64,000 nt of DNA from Nocardia arizonensis (GTDB lineage: Bacteria > Actinomycetota > Actinomycetes > Mycobacteriales > Mycobacteriaceae): the NCBI RefSeq assembly GCF_001310275.1, contig NZ_LGYZ01000047.1, forward strand, positions 62,001 to 126,000, in the 5' to 3' direction. Both the position numbers and the translations under genes were made by a program. This document shows, one piece after another, positions 52,362 through 62,137 of the stretch (positions are counted from its first letter, which is position 1; each line of letters begins with the position of its first letter). The notes beneath the pieces are model-generated. The model did not search any database, was not told the DNA's origin, and was given only the letters and a program-made list of their open reading frames with translations.

Positions 52362-54917
52362 CTACTTCCCCACGGTCAGGCTGTCCCCGTCCGCGCTGAC
52401 ACTGACTTTCACCACGTCTCCGTCGGTGATTTCGCCCGCGAGCAGCGCTTTGGCGAGGGTGTCTCCGATGGCTTGCTGGACCAGCCTGCGCAGGGGGCGG
52501 GCGCCGTAGACGGGGTCGTAGCCGCGTATGGCCAGCCAGAACCTCGCCGAGTCGGTGACGTCGAGGGTCAGTCGGCGTTGGGACAGGCGCTTGTTGAGTT
52601 GGTTGAGTTGGATGTCGACGATGGATTCCAGTTGTTCCTCGTCGAGGTGGTGGAACATGACCACGTCGTCGAGTCGGTTGAGGAATTCGGGTTTGAAGGC
52701 CGAGCGCACGGCGTTCATGACGAATTCCCGGTCACCGCCCGCACCCAGATTCGAGGTCAGGATGAGGATGGTGTTGCGGAAGTCGACGGTGCGGCCCTGT
52801 CCGTCGGTGAGTCGGCCTTCGTCGAGGACCGCGAGCAGGATGTCGAAGACATCGGGGTGGGCCTTCTCGATCTCGTCGAAGAGCACGACGGTGTACGGGC
52901 GGCGGCGCACGGCCTCGGTGAGCTGGCCGCCCTGGTCGTATCCGACATATCCGGGCGGCGCGCCGACCAGTCGTGCGACGGCGTGCTTCTCGCTGTACTC
53001 GCTCATGTCGATGCGGACCATGGCGCGTTCGTCGTCGAAGAGGAACTCCGCCAACGCTTTCGCCAGTTCGGTCTTACCGACGCCGGTCGGGCCGACGAAC
53101 ATGAACGAGCCGGTGGGCCGGTTGGGGTCGGCGACCCCGGCGCGTGCGCGGCGGACCGCGTCGGAGACGGCCTGCACGGCCTCGCTCTGTCCGACCACGC
53201 GTGTGCCGAGTTCCTCCTCCATGCGCAGCAGCTTCTGGGTCTCGCCCTCCATCAGCCTGCCCACGGGGATACCGGTCCAGGCCGACACCACCTCGGCGAT
53301 GTCGTCGGGTCCGACCTCCTCCTTGAGCATGACCGCGCCGTCGCCCGCGGTCTTCGACGCCTGTTCGGCGGCGGCGAGTTGCTTCTCCAGCGACGGGATT
53401 CGGCCGTAGCGCAGTTCGGCGGCCTTGCCGAGATCACCGTCGCGCTCGGCGCGTTCGGATTCCCCGCGCAAGCCCTCGAGTTCCTCCTTGAGCACGCGGA
53501 CCTGGTCGATGGCGGATTTCTCGTTCTGCCAGCGGGTCATGAGCTGGCCGAGCGTCTCGCGGTCGTCGGCCAGTTCCTGGCGCAACTTCTCCAATCGCTG
53601 CTTGGACGCCTCGTCGGTCTCCTTGCTCAACGCGACCTCCTCGATCTCGAGGCGGCGCACCGCGCGTTCGACCTCGTCGATCTCCACCGGACGCGAGTCG
53701 ATCTCCATGCGCAGCCGCGAGGCCGACTCGTCGACCAGGTCGATCGCCTTGTCGGGCAGGAACCGTGAGGTGATGTAGCGATCCGACAGCGTGGCCGCGG
53801 CGACCAGGGCCGAGTCGGTGATACGCACGCCGTGGTGCACCTCGTAGCGCTCCTTGATACCGCGCAGGATCCCGACGGTGTCGGCCACCGACGGCTCACC
53901 GACCAGCACCTGCTGGAACCGACGCTCGAGCGCGGCGTCCTTCTCGATGAACTTGCGGTACTCCTCGAGCGTGGTCGCGCCGACCAGCCGCAGCTCACCG
54001 CGCGCCAGCATGGGTTTGATCATGTTCCCGGCGTCCATCGCCGATTCACCGGTCGCGCCCGCGCCGACGATGGTGTGCAGTTCGTCGATGAAGGTGATGA
54101 TCTGCCCGGCGCTGTTCTTGATGTCCTCGAGCACGGCCTTGAGCCGCTCCTCGAACTCACCGCGATACTTCGCGCCCGCGACCATCGCACCCAGATCCAG
54201 GGAGATCACCGACTTGCCGCGCAGCGACTCCGGCACATCCCCGGCCACGATGCGCTGGGCCAGGCCCTCCACGATCGCGGTCTTGCCGACACCGGGTTCA
54301 CCGATGAGCACCGGATTGTTCTTGGTGCGGCGACTCAACACCTGCACCACCCGGCGGATCTCGGTGTCACGCCCGATCACCGGGTCGAGTTTCCCGTCAC
54401 GGGCGGCGGCGGTCAGATCGGTGGAGTACTTCTCCAACGCCTGATAGCTGCCCTCAGGGTCGGGGCTGGTGACCCGCGCGCTGCCGCGTACGGTCGTGAA
54501 CGCCTCGCGCAAGGCCTCCGGCGTCGCGCCGTACTTGCGCAACAGCATGGTCATATCCGAATCACCATCGGCCAAGCCGACGATGACGTGTTCGGTGGAG
54601 ACGTACTCGTCTCCCAACTCCGTGGCCAACCGCTGGGCGCTGGTGATCGCCGCCAATGCTTCCCGCCCCAACTGCGGTGTCGTGGTGGCGCCGGTCGCGC
54701 GCGGCAACCGATCCACGACATCCTGGGCCTCGCGCCGCACCACCGCCGGATCGGTCCCGACAGCCTTCAACAACGGAGCGGCGATGCCGTCGGTCTGATC
54801 CAGCAACGCCACCAGCAAGTGGGCCGGGCGGATCTCAGGATTGCCCGCGGCCGAAGCCGCCTGTAGAGCGGCGGTCAACGCCGCCTGGGTCTTGGTGGTG
54901 GGATTGAACGCGTCCAC
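52362..54917 (-). CDS. clpB: ATP-dependent disaggregase ClpB
   Basis: An 851-residue Hsp104/ClpB AAA+ unfoldase that works with DnaK to dissolve protein aggregates. It has an N-terminal Clp domain (about 1-150), AAA1 with Walker A GEPGVGKT (about residue 205) and Walker B FIDELH, a middle coiled-coil domain (about 410-525), and AAA2 with Walker [17 protein letters not shown] and Walker [13 protein letters not shown]. The GTG at 54917 gives [19 protein letters not shown]; a GTG two codons upstream sits too close to the ribosome site. A HAIR operator lies about 110 bases upstream, so HspR probably represses it. Confidence 0.97.
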   Translation of the reverse strand: MDAFNPTTKTQAALTAALQAASAAGNPEIRPAHLLVALLDQTDGIAAPLLKAVGTDPAVVRREAQDVVDRLPRATGATTTPQLGREALAAITSAQRLATELGDEYVSTEHVIVGLADGDSDMTMLLRKYGATPEALREAFTTVRGSARVTSPDPEGSYQALEKYSTDLTAAARDGKLDPVIGRDTEIRRVVQVLSRRTKNNPVLIGEPGVGKTAIVEGLAQRIVAGDVPESLRGKSVISLDLGAMVAGAKYRGEFEERLKAVLEDIKNSAGQIITFIDELHTIVGAGATGESAMDAGNMIKPMLARGELRLVGATTLEEYRKFIEKDAALERRFQQVLVGEPSVADTVGILRGIKERYEVHHGVRITDSALVAAATLSDRYITSRFLPDKAIDLVDESASRLRMEIDSRPVEIDEVERAVRRLEIEEVALSKETDEASKQRLEKLRQELADDRETLGQLMTRWQNEKSAIDQVRVLKEELEGLRGESERAERDGDLGKAAELRYGRIPSLEKQLAAAEQASKTAGDGAVMLKEEVGPDDIAEVVSAWTGIPVGRLMEGETQKLLRMEEELGTRVVGQSEAVQAVSDAVRRARAGVADPNRPTGSFMFVGPTGVGKTELAKALAEFLFDDERAMVRIDMSEYSEKHAVARLVGAPPGYVGYDQGGQLTEAVRRRPYTVVLFDEIEKAHPDVFDILLAVLDEGRLTDGQGRTVDFRNTILILTSNLGAGGDREFVMNAVRSAFKPEFLNRLDDVVMFHHLDEEQLESIVDIQLNQLNKRLSQRRLTLDVTDSARFWLAIRGYDPVYGARPLRRLVQQAIGDTLAKALLAGEITDGDVVKVSVSADGDSLTVGK

Positions 54918-55280
54918 GTGCACCTTCCTCTTAGTCGATCTCCGCGGTTCACCGGGAGCGCGGCCGGGCGCTGTCCGCGCCCGGCCCGTGTCCGGTGCCG
55001 CTTTCACACCGTCCAACGCCGGAAAGGTTGAGTCTGTTCCGCTCAAGTTTAGAATTTTTCGATCGGTCGGACGCCACGTCACGTGGACGTGTCCCGGCGC
55101 CACGAACGCTACGCCGCGCCCGGGTGGAATGCGACGAATCACTCGCCGTGGACAACCGCGTCGCGCGCGGACACGGCCCTAGGATGGACACGCCGCCGAC
55201 CCAGGTGTCCGGCACAGCTCGTCAGCTCTATGAAGGTCGTCAGCCCGAACGAGGTAGCAGCCCGAACGAGGAGCGAAGCG
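54918..55280. other. Intergenic region with divergent promoters
   Basis: About 360 bases without a gene. It contains the HAIR operator of clpB and, near the rightward reductase gene start, the 12-base motif AGCCCGAACGAG repeated in tandem at about 55241 and 55259, spaced by GTAGC. Between them lies an A/T-rich stretch AGTTTAGAATTTTTCGATCG that likely carries the clpB promoter. Confidence 0.6.
55027..55047. promoter_or_regulatory. HAIR operator (HspR-binding site) for clpB
   Basis: GTTGAGT-7 bases-GCTCAAG, matching the HspR consensus CTTGAGT-N7-ACTCAAG at 12 of 14 arm positions. It lies 110 bases upstream of clpB, beside an A/T-rich stretch, with TAAACT (minus strand) as a possible -10. HspR is encoded at 60474-60875. 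Confidence 0.85.
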
Positions 55281-56216
55281 ATGCGCGCGATCGTGGTACG
55301 ACAGTTCGCAGGCCCGATCGAGATGGCCGATATGCCGGTACCCGAACCCGGTCCGGGCGGTGTCCAGGTGCGGATGGAGGCGGCCGGGGTCAACCCCTTC
55401 GACCTGCGCGTCGCCACCGGCTACCTGGAAGGCGCGCTGCCGCATGACTTCCCGCTCATCCTCGGCGTCGACGGCGCGGGCACCGTCTCGGCCATCGGGC
55501 CCGAGGTCACCCACTTCGCCGTCGGCGACCGGGTGGTGGGCAAATTCCTGGTCCCGCCGGTCGGACACGGCAGCTTCGCCGAATATTCGGTGCTGCCAGA
55601 AACCGCCGCGCTCGTCCACATCCCCGACGGGGTCACCACGGCGGCCGCCGCCGCGCTGCCGACCGCGGGCCTCACCGCGCAGGACATGGTGGACGCGGCG
55701 AAAATCCAACCCGGACAGAAGGTTCTGATCGTCGGCGCCACCGGCGGGGTGGGTTCGTTCCTCGTCCAGCTCGCCAATATCGCGGGCGCGCACGTCATCG
55801 CCACCGCGCGCGCCGCCGACGCCGACCAGATGGCGCGGCTCGGTGCGGCCGAGACCGTCGACTACAGTCGCGCGCCGGTCGGCGATTCGGTGCGCTTCAC
55901 CCACCCCGACGGGATAGACGTGCTGTTCGACCTGGTCAGCCCGCCCGCGGTGCTCGCGGGACTGGTCGAACTGCTGCGCCCGGACGGCACCGTGTACTCG
56001 ACCATCGGCTCGGCCGACGAGCAGACCCTGCGCCGCCGCGGCATCGCGGGCGGCAATATCGAATCCCGCGGCGGCGCACCGGAACTGGCCCGCCTACTGA
56101 ACCGGGTGGCCGAAGGTGACGTCGTGGTGCCGATCGAGACGACCCTGCCGCTGGAATCGGCGGCCTCGGTGATCGGCGCCTCCGGCGCACGCGGCAAGAC
56201 GGTGCTCGCCATCTGA
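55281..56216 (+). CDS. Zinc-free medium-chain dehydrogenase / quinone-reductase-like protein
   Basis: A 311-residue NADP-dependent MDR protein of the quinone oxidoreductase type. It has the N-terminal GroES-like domain (MRAIVVRQFAGPIEMAD, LGVDGAGTVSAIGPEV), the cofactor motif VLIVGATGGVGSFLVQLA at about 149-166, and lacks the Cys/His zinc ligands of alcohol dehydrogenases. It probably reduces a quinone or an activated double bond. The ATG at 55281 follows GAGGAG by 7-8 bases. No operon partner is adjacent; the flavohaemoglobin gene starts 316 bases downstream. Confidence 0.85.
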   Translation: MRAIVVRQFAGPIEMADMPVPEPGPGGVQVRMEAAGVNPFDLRVATGYLEGALPHDFPLILGVDGAGTVSAIGPEVTHFAVGDRVVGKFLVPPVGHGSFAEYSVLPETAALVHIPDGVTTAAAAALPTAGLTAQDMVDAAKIQPGQKVLIVGATGGVGSFLVQLANIAGAHVIATARAADADQMARLGAAETVDYSRAPVGDSVRFTHPDGIDVLFDLVSPPAVLAGLVELLRPDGTVYSTIGSADEQTLRRRGIAGGNIESRGGAPELARLLNRVAEGDVVVPIETTLPLESAASVIGASGARGKTVLAI

Positions 56217-56532
56217 CGCGCGACGAAGCCGATCGAGGGCGAGCCGTTCGATCAGATCCGCCGCTACGCCGAGCGGGGTGGCGCCATCGGTGGGCGCGGC
56301 CATCGGCGACGACCCCCGCGTGCGCATCCGTCCTGGTTGGGCTCATAATCCCATCGGGTGCGATGCGGCGACCCGGCGACGACGTGGCCGATCCATTTGC
56401 CCACGAATTACCGTCGGATCGTCCCACCCGCCCCATACCCACACGACCACGGGATTTTCAGGGATAATCGACGTCGGACCGCCGGTTACGGATACGTCCC
56501 TGAGTTGCACGAGGGAAAGGAAGCTCCACGTC
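56217..56532. other. Intergenic region before the flavohaemoglobin gene
   Basis: About 316 bases with no gene. It contains GATAAT at 56463-56468 as a possible -10 and AAAGGAAG about 10 bases before the GTG start of the next gene. I see no clear -35. Confidence 0.4.
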
Positions 56533-57690
56533 GTGGATGCGCGTTCGGCAGCGCTGGTCCGCGCCAACTTCCGTTCGGTGACCGATTCACCGAACGGTTC
56601 CGAGCGGTTGATCAGCGCGTTCTACGGTCACCTGTTCGCGGAGAACCCCCAGCTGCGCGAGCTGTTCCCGCCTGCGATGGATATGCAGGCGAAACGTCTG
56701 GTGACGGCCATACAGTTCGTCATAGACAATCTCGAGGATTGGGAGCGAGCACAGAAATTCCTCGAACAACTGGCGCGTGATCATCGCAAATACGGGGTGA
56801 CGGCGACGCACTACGACGCGGCGGGACGCGCGCTGTTGGCCGCATTTCGCACATACAACGGTCCCGACTGGAATCGCGCGCTCGACGAAGGCTGGCGCGA
56901 TATCACGATCCTGATCTCGGCCTCGATGGCGATCGGCGCCAACAGCGACAAATCCCAGCCGTACTGGGAGGCGACCGTGGTCGGGCACCGCCGGGTGCTC
57001 GAGGATCTGGCGATCGTGCGATTGCAGTCCGACAGCCCCATTCCCTATCAGGCGGGCCAGTACGTGCCGGTGGCGGTGCCGCAGCGGCCGAGGATGTGGC
57101 GTTATTTCTCGCCCGCGATCCCCGCCAATCCATACGGTGAGATCGAATTCCACGTGCGTAAGATCCGCGGCGGCTGGGTGAGCCCGGCGATCGTGAACGA
57201 GACCCATGTGGGCGACCGGTGGCAGGTCGCGGGACCGCTGGGTGGACTGCACGTCGACCGTGAGAGCGGCCGGGATGTGCTCATGATCGGCGCGGGCACC
57301 GGTATCGCGCCGCTGCGCGCGCAATTGATCGAGATGGGTCAGCGCGGCATCAATCCGCGCGTGCATTTCTTCATCGGCGGACGCTACCCCTGTGATCTGT
57401 ACGACGTGGAGAACATGTGGCAGCTCTCGCAGAGCAACCCGTGGCTCACCGTGGTCCCGGTCTGCGAGGAGAAGACCAACCCGTGGTGGTACCCGCATCC
57501 GCCAGCGGACGCGCCGTACGGCATGCACCGTCGCCTGATCGGTAACCTCGGCGCGGTGGTGGCCAGTTTCGGCGCGTGGGCGGATCGCCAGATCCAGATC
57601 GCCGGTTCGGCGCGCATGATCGAGGACACCCGCCGTGCCCTCATCGCGGTCGGCACCCCGGAGCACATCATCATGTCCGATCCGGTGTGA
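56533..57690 (+). CDS. Type II flavohaemoglobin (globin plus FAD/NAD reductase)
   Basis: A 385-residue protein with an N-terminal globin (about 1-135) and a ferredoxin-reductase-like FAD/NAD unit (about 145-385), like M. tuberculosis Rv0385. Globin residues: Tyr31 (B10), Gln52 (E7) and the proximal His84 in RDHRKYGV. Reductase: FAD motif MWRYFSPAIPANP, nucleotide motif MIGAGTGIAPLRAQ, and late FIGGRYPCDLYD. Type II members lack features of the classical Hmp pocket, and the M. tuberculosis enzyme has been linked to D-lactate oxidation rather than NO dioxygenation. The GTG at 56533 starts at the first globin helix. It is co-transcribed with the next gene. Confidence 0.88.
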   Translation: MDARSAALVRANFRSVTDSPNGSERLISAFYGHLFAENPQLRELFPPAMDMQAKRLVTAIQFVIDNLEDWERAQKFLEQLARDHRKYGVTATHYDAAGRALLAAFRTYNGPDWNRALDEGWRDITILISASMAIGANSDKSQPYWEATVVGHRRVLEDLAIVRLQSDSPIPYQAGQYVPVAVPQRPRMWRYFSPAIPANPYGEIEFHVRKIRGGWVSPAIVNETHVGDRWQVAGPLGGLHVDRESGRDVLMIGAGTGIAPLRAQLIEMGQRGINPRVHFFIGGRYPCDLYDVENMWQLSQSNPWLTVVPVCEEKTNPWWYPHPPADAPYGMHRRLIGNLGAVVASFGAWADRQIQIAGSARMIEDTRRALIAVGTPEHIIMSDPV

Positions 57691-57748
57691 CCGGCGCGAC
57701 GCGGCGAACCGAGGCGCGGGAGGACTCCCGCGAGATACAGGAGATTCG

Positions 57749-58537
57749 ATGACGGACCCGAGCATGCTCGGAAACGGCGCGGCGCCCTTCGACGAGCCGC
57801 CGGAGTGGACGGCGACGGTCGTCGGTCACCATCGGCTGCGCCACGATATCGCGGTGGTCCGTCTGATCGGCGAATTCGTGCCCTTCGCGGCCGGGCAGTC
57901 GGTGGAGGTCAAGGTGCCCCAGCAGCCGGGGGTCCGGCGCAGGTTGTCCCCGGCGCTGCCGCCCTCGCTGGACGGCAAACTGGAATTCCACGTGCGGGCG
58001 GTGCCCGGCGGCTGGCTCAGCGGTCAACTGGTGGCCGATACCAGGACCGGGGACGAGTGGCGGATCTCGGCGCCCGCGGGCGCCTTCCATGTCACGCCCA
58101 ACGGTGAAGAAGTGGTGATGATCGCGGGCGGCACCGGTCTGGCCCCGCTGCGTTCGCTGATCCTCGAACTCGCGCGGCGCGAACAGCCGCCGCGCACCTA
58201 CCTGTTCGTCGGCGGACGCTACCCACGCGACCTGTACGCCGCGGACATGCTGACCCTGCTAGCCGACGAATTGCCTTGGCTCACCGTCGTTCCCGTGGTC
58301 GAGAAGCTCCATGATCCTGGGTGGGCCGACGAATGGTACGAACATTCGCGGGTGGACATCGGCTTCGCCCCCGACGATCTGCTCGAGGGCACGCTCGCCG
58401 ATGTCGTCGGCTCGCACGGCGCGTTCACCGCACACCAGGTGCTGGTCTGCGGGTCGCGGGCCATGACGCGCGCGACGGTGGACCGACTGATCGAGACGGG
58501 CACGCCCGCCGAACGCATCCAGGTCGAGGGACTCTGA
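57749..58537 (+). CDS. Globin-less flavohaemoglobin-type FAD/NAD reductase
   Basis: A 262-residue protein corresponding to the reductase half of the upstream flavohaemoglobin. It starts with WTATVVGHHRLRHDIAVVRL, has the FAD-site RRRLSPALPPSLDG (Leu in place of the aromatic residue found in the paralogues), the nucleotide motif MIAGGTGLAPLRSLIL and FVGGRYPRDLYAAD. There is no globin and no iron-sulfur motif. It lies 58 bases after the flavohaemoglobin gene and is probably in its transcript. It could donate or pass electrons to a partner globin, or act alone; not known. Confidence 0.82.
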   Translation: MTDPSMLGNGAAPFDEPPEWTATVVGHHRLRHDIAVVRLIGEFVPFAAGQSVEVKVPQQPGVRRRLSPALPPSLDGKLEFHVRAVPGGWLSGQLVADTRTGDEWRISAPAGAFHVTPNGEEVVMIAGGTGLAPLRSLILELARREQPPRTYLFVGGRYPRDLYAADMLTLLADELPWLTVVPVVEKLHDPGWADEWYEHSRVDIGFAPDDLLEGTLADVVGSHGAFTAHQVLVCGSRAMTRATVDRLIETGTPAERIQVEGL

Positions 58538-58540
58538 TCG

Positions 58541-58621
58541 TCGTTCAGGCGAAGGCCGGGATCCATTCGTGTACTCGCGGATAGTCGTCACCCGCCTGGA
58601 TCCCGGCCTTCGTCCGAACGA
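58541..58621. repeat. 25-base inverted repeat, REP/MITE-like or terminator
   Basis: Two 25-base arms (58541-58565 and 58597-58621), identical as inverted repeats except at two positions; the inner 16 bases CGAAGGCCGGGATCCA pair perfectly. The loop is 31 bases. It fills the gap between two convergent reductase genes, starting three bases after the stop of the first. A palindrome of this kind (GGCCGGGATCCA) resembles dispersed extragenic repeats of many bacteria. Confidence 0.75.
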
Positions 58622-58691
58622 GGAGCACATCCGCACCCGCCGCGGCCCGCACGGACGCCGTCCGGGCCGCCTGGCGTTCCCGCCGTCGCGA

Positions 58692-59861
58692 TCAGAACAG
58701 CGGATCGTGACGTATGTACTCGGTCTGCATACCCGCCGCCATGAGCCGGAATTTCGTGGTCTGCACCATCGACGGCGACCCGACGATCTGCACGTCGCGA
58801 TCCGACCACGGCCCGAGGCCGGCCACCACCTTGCCGATCTGACCGGTCAGCCGCGGTCGCAGACCCGGCAGTTCCGCTTCCGGCGCGCCGGAACCCGCGT
58901 ACCACCAGGGGTTCGCGTCGCTCTCCGACACCGGGGTGACGGTCAGCCACGGATTGGCCGCGGCCAAGCGGCTCAGGGTTTCCAGGTCGTACAGGTCGCA
59001 GGGGTGGTGGCCGCCGACGAACAGGTGGACCTCGGGGTTGGTTCGCCTTTGGGCCATCGCCATGAGCTGGGCGCGCAGCGGCGCGACACCGGTGCCGCGG
59101 CAGATCATGAGCATCTTGCGCTCGATGTTGCGCGGCACGCCGAGTCCGCCCAGCGGTGAGCCGAGCAGCCACTGTTCGCCGATCTTCGTCTGGCCGACGA
59201 TGGCCGGGCTGACCCAGCCGCCGAAGACACCGCGAATGTGGAATTCGATCTCGCCGTCGGCATTGGCGGGCACGGCGGGCGAAAGATAGCGCCACATGCG
59301 CGGTCTGGACGGCACCTGCACGCTGACATACTGACCCGCCGCGTAGTTCATGGGCTGATCCAGTCGCAGCCGTACGACGATGAGATTGCGCAGCACGACC
59401 CGCCGTTCGACTACGGTGCCGGTCCAGACCGCCGGTGTGGTCTCTTCTTCGGCGGCCTCGATCATGGTCTCGGCGATGACGGCGAGACCTTCGTCCCAGG
59501 CGGTGTCGATCTCCTCGGTCCACATCTCGGTATCGGTGAAGCGGCGCATGGCGGTTTTGAGCGAGGTCGCCACGGCGACGTAATGCTCCGGCTTCACACC
59601 GTATTTGCGGTGATCTCGCCCCAACTGCGCGAGGAACGGCAGTAGCCTGTCCGGCTCTTCGAGCCGGTCGAGGGTATAGGAGATGGCCTTCACCAGTCGG
59701 TCCCGCTGCGAATCCATCGCCGCGGGAAAGAAATCCCGGGCGTGCGGGTAGTCCGAGAACAAGGTGGCGTAAAACGAACTGGCCAGTTTCTCCGGACCCC
59801 CCTCCTCCGCAGCAACCGCCTTGAACGTGGTTCTGATCAAAGCGACAGTCCGCGAATCCAT
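58692..59861 (-). CDS. Second type II flavohaemoglobin
   Basis: A 389-residue paralogue of the protein at 56533 with the same domain order. Globin residues: Tyr31, Gln52 and proximal His84 (GRDHRKYGV), all at the same numbers as in the paralogue. FAD motif MWRYLSPAVPANAD; the NAD motif is MICRGTGVAPLRAQ, where Arg replaces the usual Gly or Ala before GTG; HLFVGGHHPCDLYD follows. The ATG at 59861 aligns it with the paralogue; a GTG at 59870 is an alternative. It is convergent with the globin-less reductase, so the three related genes form a divided cluster. Confidence 0.88.
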   Translation of the reverse strand: MDSRTVALIRTTFKAVAAEEGGPEKLASSFYATLFSDYPHARDFFPAAMDSQRDRLVKAISYTLDRLEEPDRLLPFLAQLGRDHRKYGVKPEHYVAVATSLKTAMRRFTDTEMWTEEIDTAWDEGLAVIAETMIEAAEEETTPAVWTGTVVERRVVLRNLIVVRLRLDQPMNYAAGQYVSVQVPSRPRMWRYLSPAVPANADGEIEFHIRGVFGGWVSPAIVGQTKIGEQWLLGSPLGGLGVPRNIERKMLMICRGTGVAPLRAQLMAMAQRRTNPEVHLFVGGHHPCDLYDLETLSRLAAANPWLTVTPVSESDANPWWYAGSGAPEAELPGLRPRLTGQIGKVVAGLGPWSDRDVQIVGSPSMVQTTKFRLMAAGMQTEYIRHDPLF

Positions 59862-60415
59862 TTGTGTCACAACCCCATTTCGCGTTCGAAACACAGAACG
59901 TGCCGTCGAGTGAGGTGCCGCGGGACACTCGTCAGCAGCCGATGCCATGGAGTGTAGGCGAGGTTTGCCGGCCGCGGAGCCGTCCGATAAAAGATCACGC
60001 ATGTAATTCCTCGAAACGAGGACCGGCAAGGAGAAACGCCAGAGAAACCGACCGAAAGATGGCTGTACACCGGGGGATACGGTCCCGCCTCGACCGTTTG
60101 CGCGCGACTCGCTGCGCACGGCTCATCTCAAAATGCCATCCCGAGCGACCTTTTGGCTATTCCAGGGCAGCCGTCGTGAACGCGCCGTCCGCATCGCGCT
60201 CGAATATCAGACCCCTGACGTCGATTGCTCCTGAAACGGCCCGCGAGCAAAACCGCGAGCGGCAACGCAGGCCGCTCGGCTTACCCGCCGCAAATCGCTC
60301 CGGCAAGAAAAAGCGGAAACCATCCGCACGCCGACTCGAATACATCTGGCGGAATTCGCCAACCGGTGGTCGCGCCTCGGCGTACGAAAACGACAGCCCG
60401 GTACGGAAACAACAG
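59862..60415. other. Gene-free, more A-rich stretch
   Basis: About 550 bases without a gene that I can support; small open frames on both strands lack any recognisable pattern. The composition is less GC-rich than the flanks, and the plus strand has A-rich runs such as CAAGAAAAAGCGGAAACC. It holds the promoter of the leftward flavohaemoglobin gene. A small RNA is possible but no conserved fold is seen. Confidence 0.5.
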
Positions 60416-60461
60416 CGGGCCCCGGTCGGTTTCACCCTCGAGTGAAACCGACCGGGGCCCG
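60416..60461 (-). terminator. Terminator of the dnaK-grpE-dnaJ-hspR operon
   Basis: A perfect 20-base inverted repeat (left arm CGGGCCCCGGTCGGTTTCAC, 60416-60435) with a six-base loop, 12 bases beyond the hspR stop. It is the most stable hairpin in the window and clearly ends the leftward heat-shock operon. Confidence 0.9.
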
Positions 60462-60473
60462 ACTATCGGCGAT

Positions 60474-60875
60474 TCAGCGCTGATGACGCGGCTTCCACAC
60501 CACCAGCGCGGTACTGCGCTGCGGCGGGAAATCCGGTCGATACCCGGCCGCACGCAGACGTTCCAGCTCGGCCGACAATTCGGCCACCGTCTGCTGCAAC
60601 TCCTCGACCTGATTGGTCAGTTCGATGATGCGCTTGATACCCGCCAGATTGACGCCCTCGTCCTGGGACAGCCGCTGCACCTCGCGCAGCAGCTCGACAT
60701 CCCTGGCCGAATACCGTCGCCCCCCGCCCGAAGTGCGTTGCGGCGTCACCAGTCCGAGTCGGTCATAGGTGCGCAGGGTCTGCGCGTGCATGCCCGCCAA
60801 CTGGGCCGCCACCGAGATCATGAAGAACTCGGCACGCCCGGCTCCACCGGAGCCCTTCTTCGGATCAGCGGACAT
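60474..60875 (-). CDS. hspR: Heat-shock repressor HspR (MerR family)
   Basis: A 133-residue MerR-type regulator that represses the dnaK operon and clpB through HAIR sites, using DnaK as co-repressor. The helix-turn-helix is SVAAQLAGMHAQTLRTYDRL (about residues 22-41) with the GGGRRYSARDVELL wing, followed by a coiled coil (ELTNQVEELQQTVAELSAEL, about 86-105). The ATG at 60875 shares one base with the dnaJ stop (TGATG), which couples the two. It is the last gene of dnaK-grpE-dnaJ-hspR, the standard actinobacterial order. Confidence 0.95.
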   Translation of the reverse strand: MSADPKKGSGGAGRAEFFMISVAAQLAGMHAQTLRTYDRLGLVTPQRTSGGGRRYSARDVELLREVQRLSQDEGVNLAGIKRIIELTNQVEELQQTVAELSAELERLRAAGYRPDFPPQRSTALVVWKPRHQR

Positions 60876-62035
60876 CACGCACCTGCCCATCCCGCCCGGG
60901 GATCGAATCCGCCGGCCTTCTCCGCCTCCGCGTAGCGCTCGAGCGCCCGGGTGGCTTCGTCGTCCAGTTTCTGCGGCACCGCGACCTTGACGGTGACCAG
61001 TAGGTCACCGGCCCCGCCGCCGCGCTTGGGCACACCGCGACCGCGCACCCGCAACGTCCGGCCGTCGGCGGTGCCCGGCGGCACCTTCACACCGACCCGG
61101 CCCGCCAGGGTGGGCACGGAAACCGTTGTCCCCAGGACCAATTCACTGTAGCTGACCGGCAGCACCAAGGTCAGGTCGTCGCCGTTGCGGCCGAAGACCT
61201 TGTCCTGGCTGACGTGCACGGTCACGTACAGATCACCCGAGGGCGCACCCCGCAGACCCGCCTCGCCCTGTCCGGCGAGCCGGATGCGCTGACCATCGCT
61301 GACACCGGGCGGAATCCGCACCGTGATGGTGCGGGTCCGGTTCTGGATACCGGTGCCGCGGCAGTCGACGCACGGATCGTCGATGATCGATCCGGTGCCC
61401 CGGCAGTCGTCACAGGGTTCGCTGAATCCGAAAGCGCCCTGATTGCGGCTGATCACGCCCGAACCGTTGCAGTTCGGGCACACCCGCGGACTCGTCCCCG
61501 GCTTGGCGCCGCTGCCGTGACAGGTGGTGCACGGCGAGGGACTGGTCATCCGCAGCGGAACGGTGACGCCCTGGGCGGCCTCGCGGAAACCGAGGGTCGT
61601 CTCGGTCTCCACGTCGGCGCCCCGGCGCGGCCGGGTCGCCGTGCGCCCGCCGCCCCGGTTGAACAGCCCGCCGAGCAGATCGCCCAGTCCGCCGTCGCCC
61701 GCGCCCGCGGCGCCGCCGAAGATGTCGCCGATATCGAATCCCTGCGAGAAACCGCCGCCCGCACCGGGACTGAAGCCACCACGCGGATAGCCACCCCCGG
61801 CGAACAGCTTGCGGGTTTCGTCGTACTCCTTGCGCTTGGCCGGATCCGACAGCACGGCGTGCGCCTCGCTGACGGTCTTGAAGCGCTCCTCGGCCTTGGC
61901 GTCACCCGGATTGGCGTCGGGATGCAAGTCGCGGGCGAGCTTGCGGTACGCCTTCTTGATCTCGTCCTGGGTGGCGCTGGAGGAGACACCCAGCTCCTTG
62001 TAGAAGTCCTTCTCGATCCACTCCCGTTGACTCAC
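60875..62035 (-). CDS. dnaJ: Chaperone DnaJ
   Basis: A full-length 386-residue DnaJ (class A Hsp40). It has the J domain with HPD ([10 protein letters not shown], about residues 36-45), a Gly-rich region (about 78-130), the four CxxCxGxG zinc modules [24 protein letters not shown] and CVDCRGTG, and the two C-terminal beta-barrel domains. The GTG at 62035 gives [17 protein letters not shown]. It delivers unfolded substrates to DnaK and stimulates its ATPase. It follows grpE by about 100 bases. Confidence 0.97.
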   Translation of the reverse strand: MSQREWIEKDFYKELGVSSSATQDEIKKAYRKLARDLHPDANPGDAKAEERFKTVSEAHAVLSDPAKRKEYDETRKLFAGGGYPRGGFSPGAGGGFSQGFDIGDIFGGAAGAGDGGLGDLLGGLFNRGGGRTATRPRRGADVETETTLGFREAAQGVTVPLRMTSPSPCTTCHGSGAKPGTSPRVCPNCNGSGVISRNQGAFGFSEPCDDCRGTGSIIDDPCVDCRGTGIQNRTRTITVRIPPGVSDGQRIRLAGQGEAGLRGAPSGDLYVTVHVSQDKVFGRNGDDLTLVLPVSYSELVLGTTVSVPTLAGRVGVKVPPGTADGRTLRVRGRGVPKRGGGAGDLLVTVKVAVPQKLDDEATRALERYAEAEKAGGFDPRAGWAGA

Positions 62036-62137
62036 CGGGTCTCTCCTCCTCTCGCGGTCTCGGTTGCGCGACGCCCACGGGCCCCTCCGGGAGCCTGAGT
62101 GCCGAGCGCCCCCGGGCCCGTCCTGCGCGCCGCGGTC

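Noticed and set aside
60157..60435. A 92-codon leftward open frame near the hspR terminator
   Set aside because: It starts inside the terminator stem and has no pattern or ribosome site.
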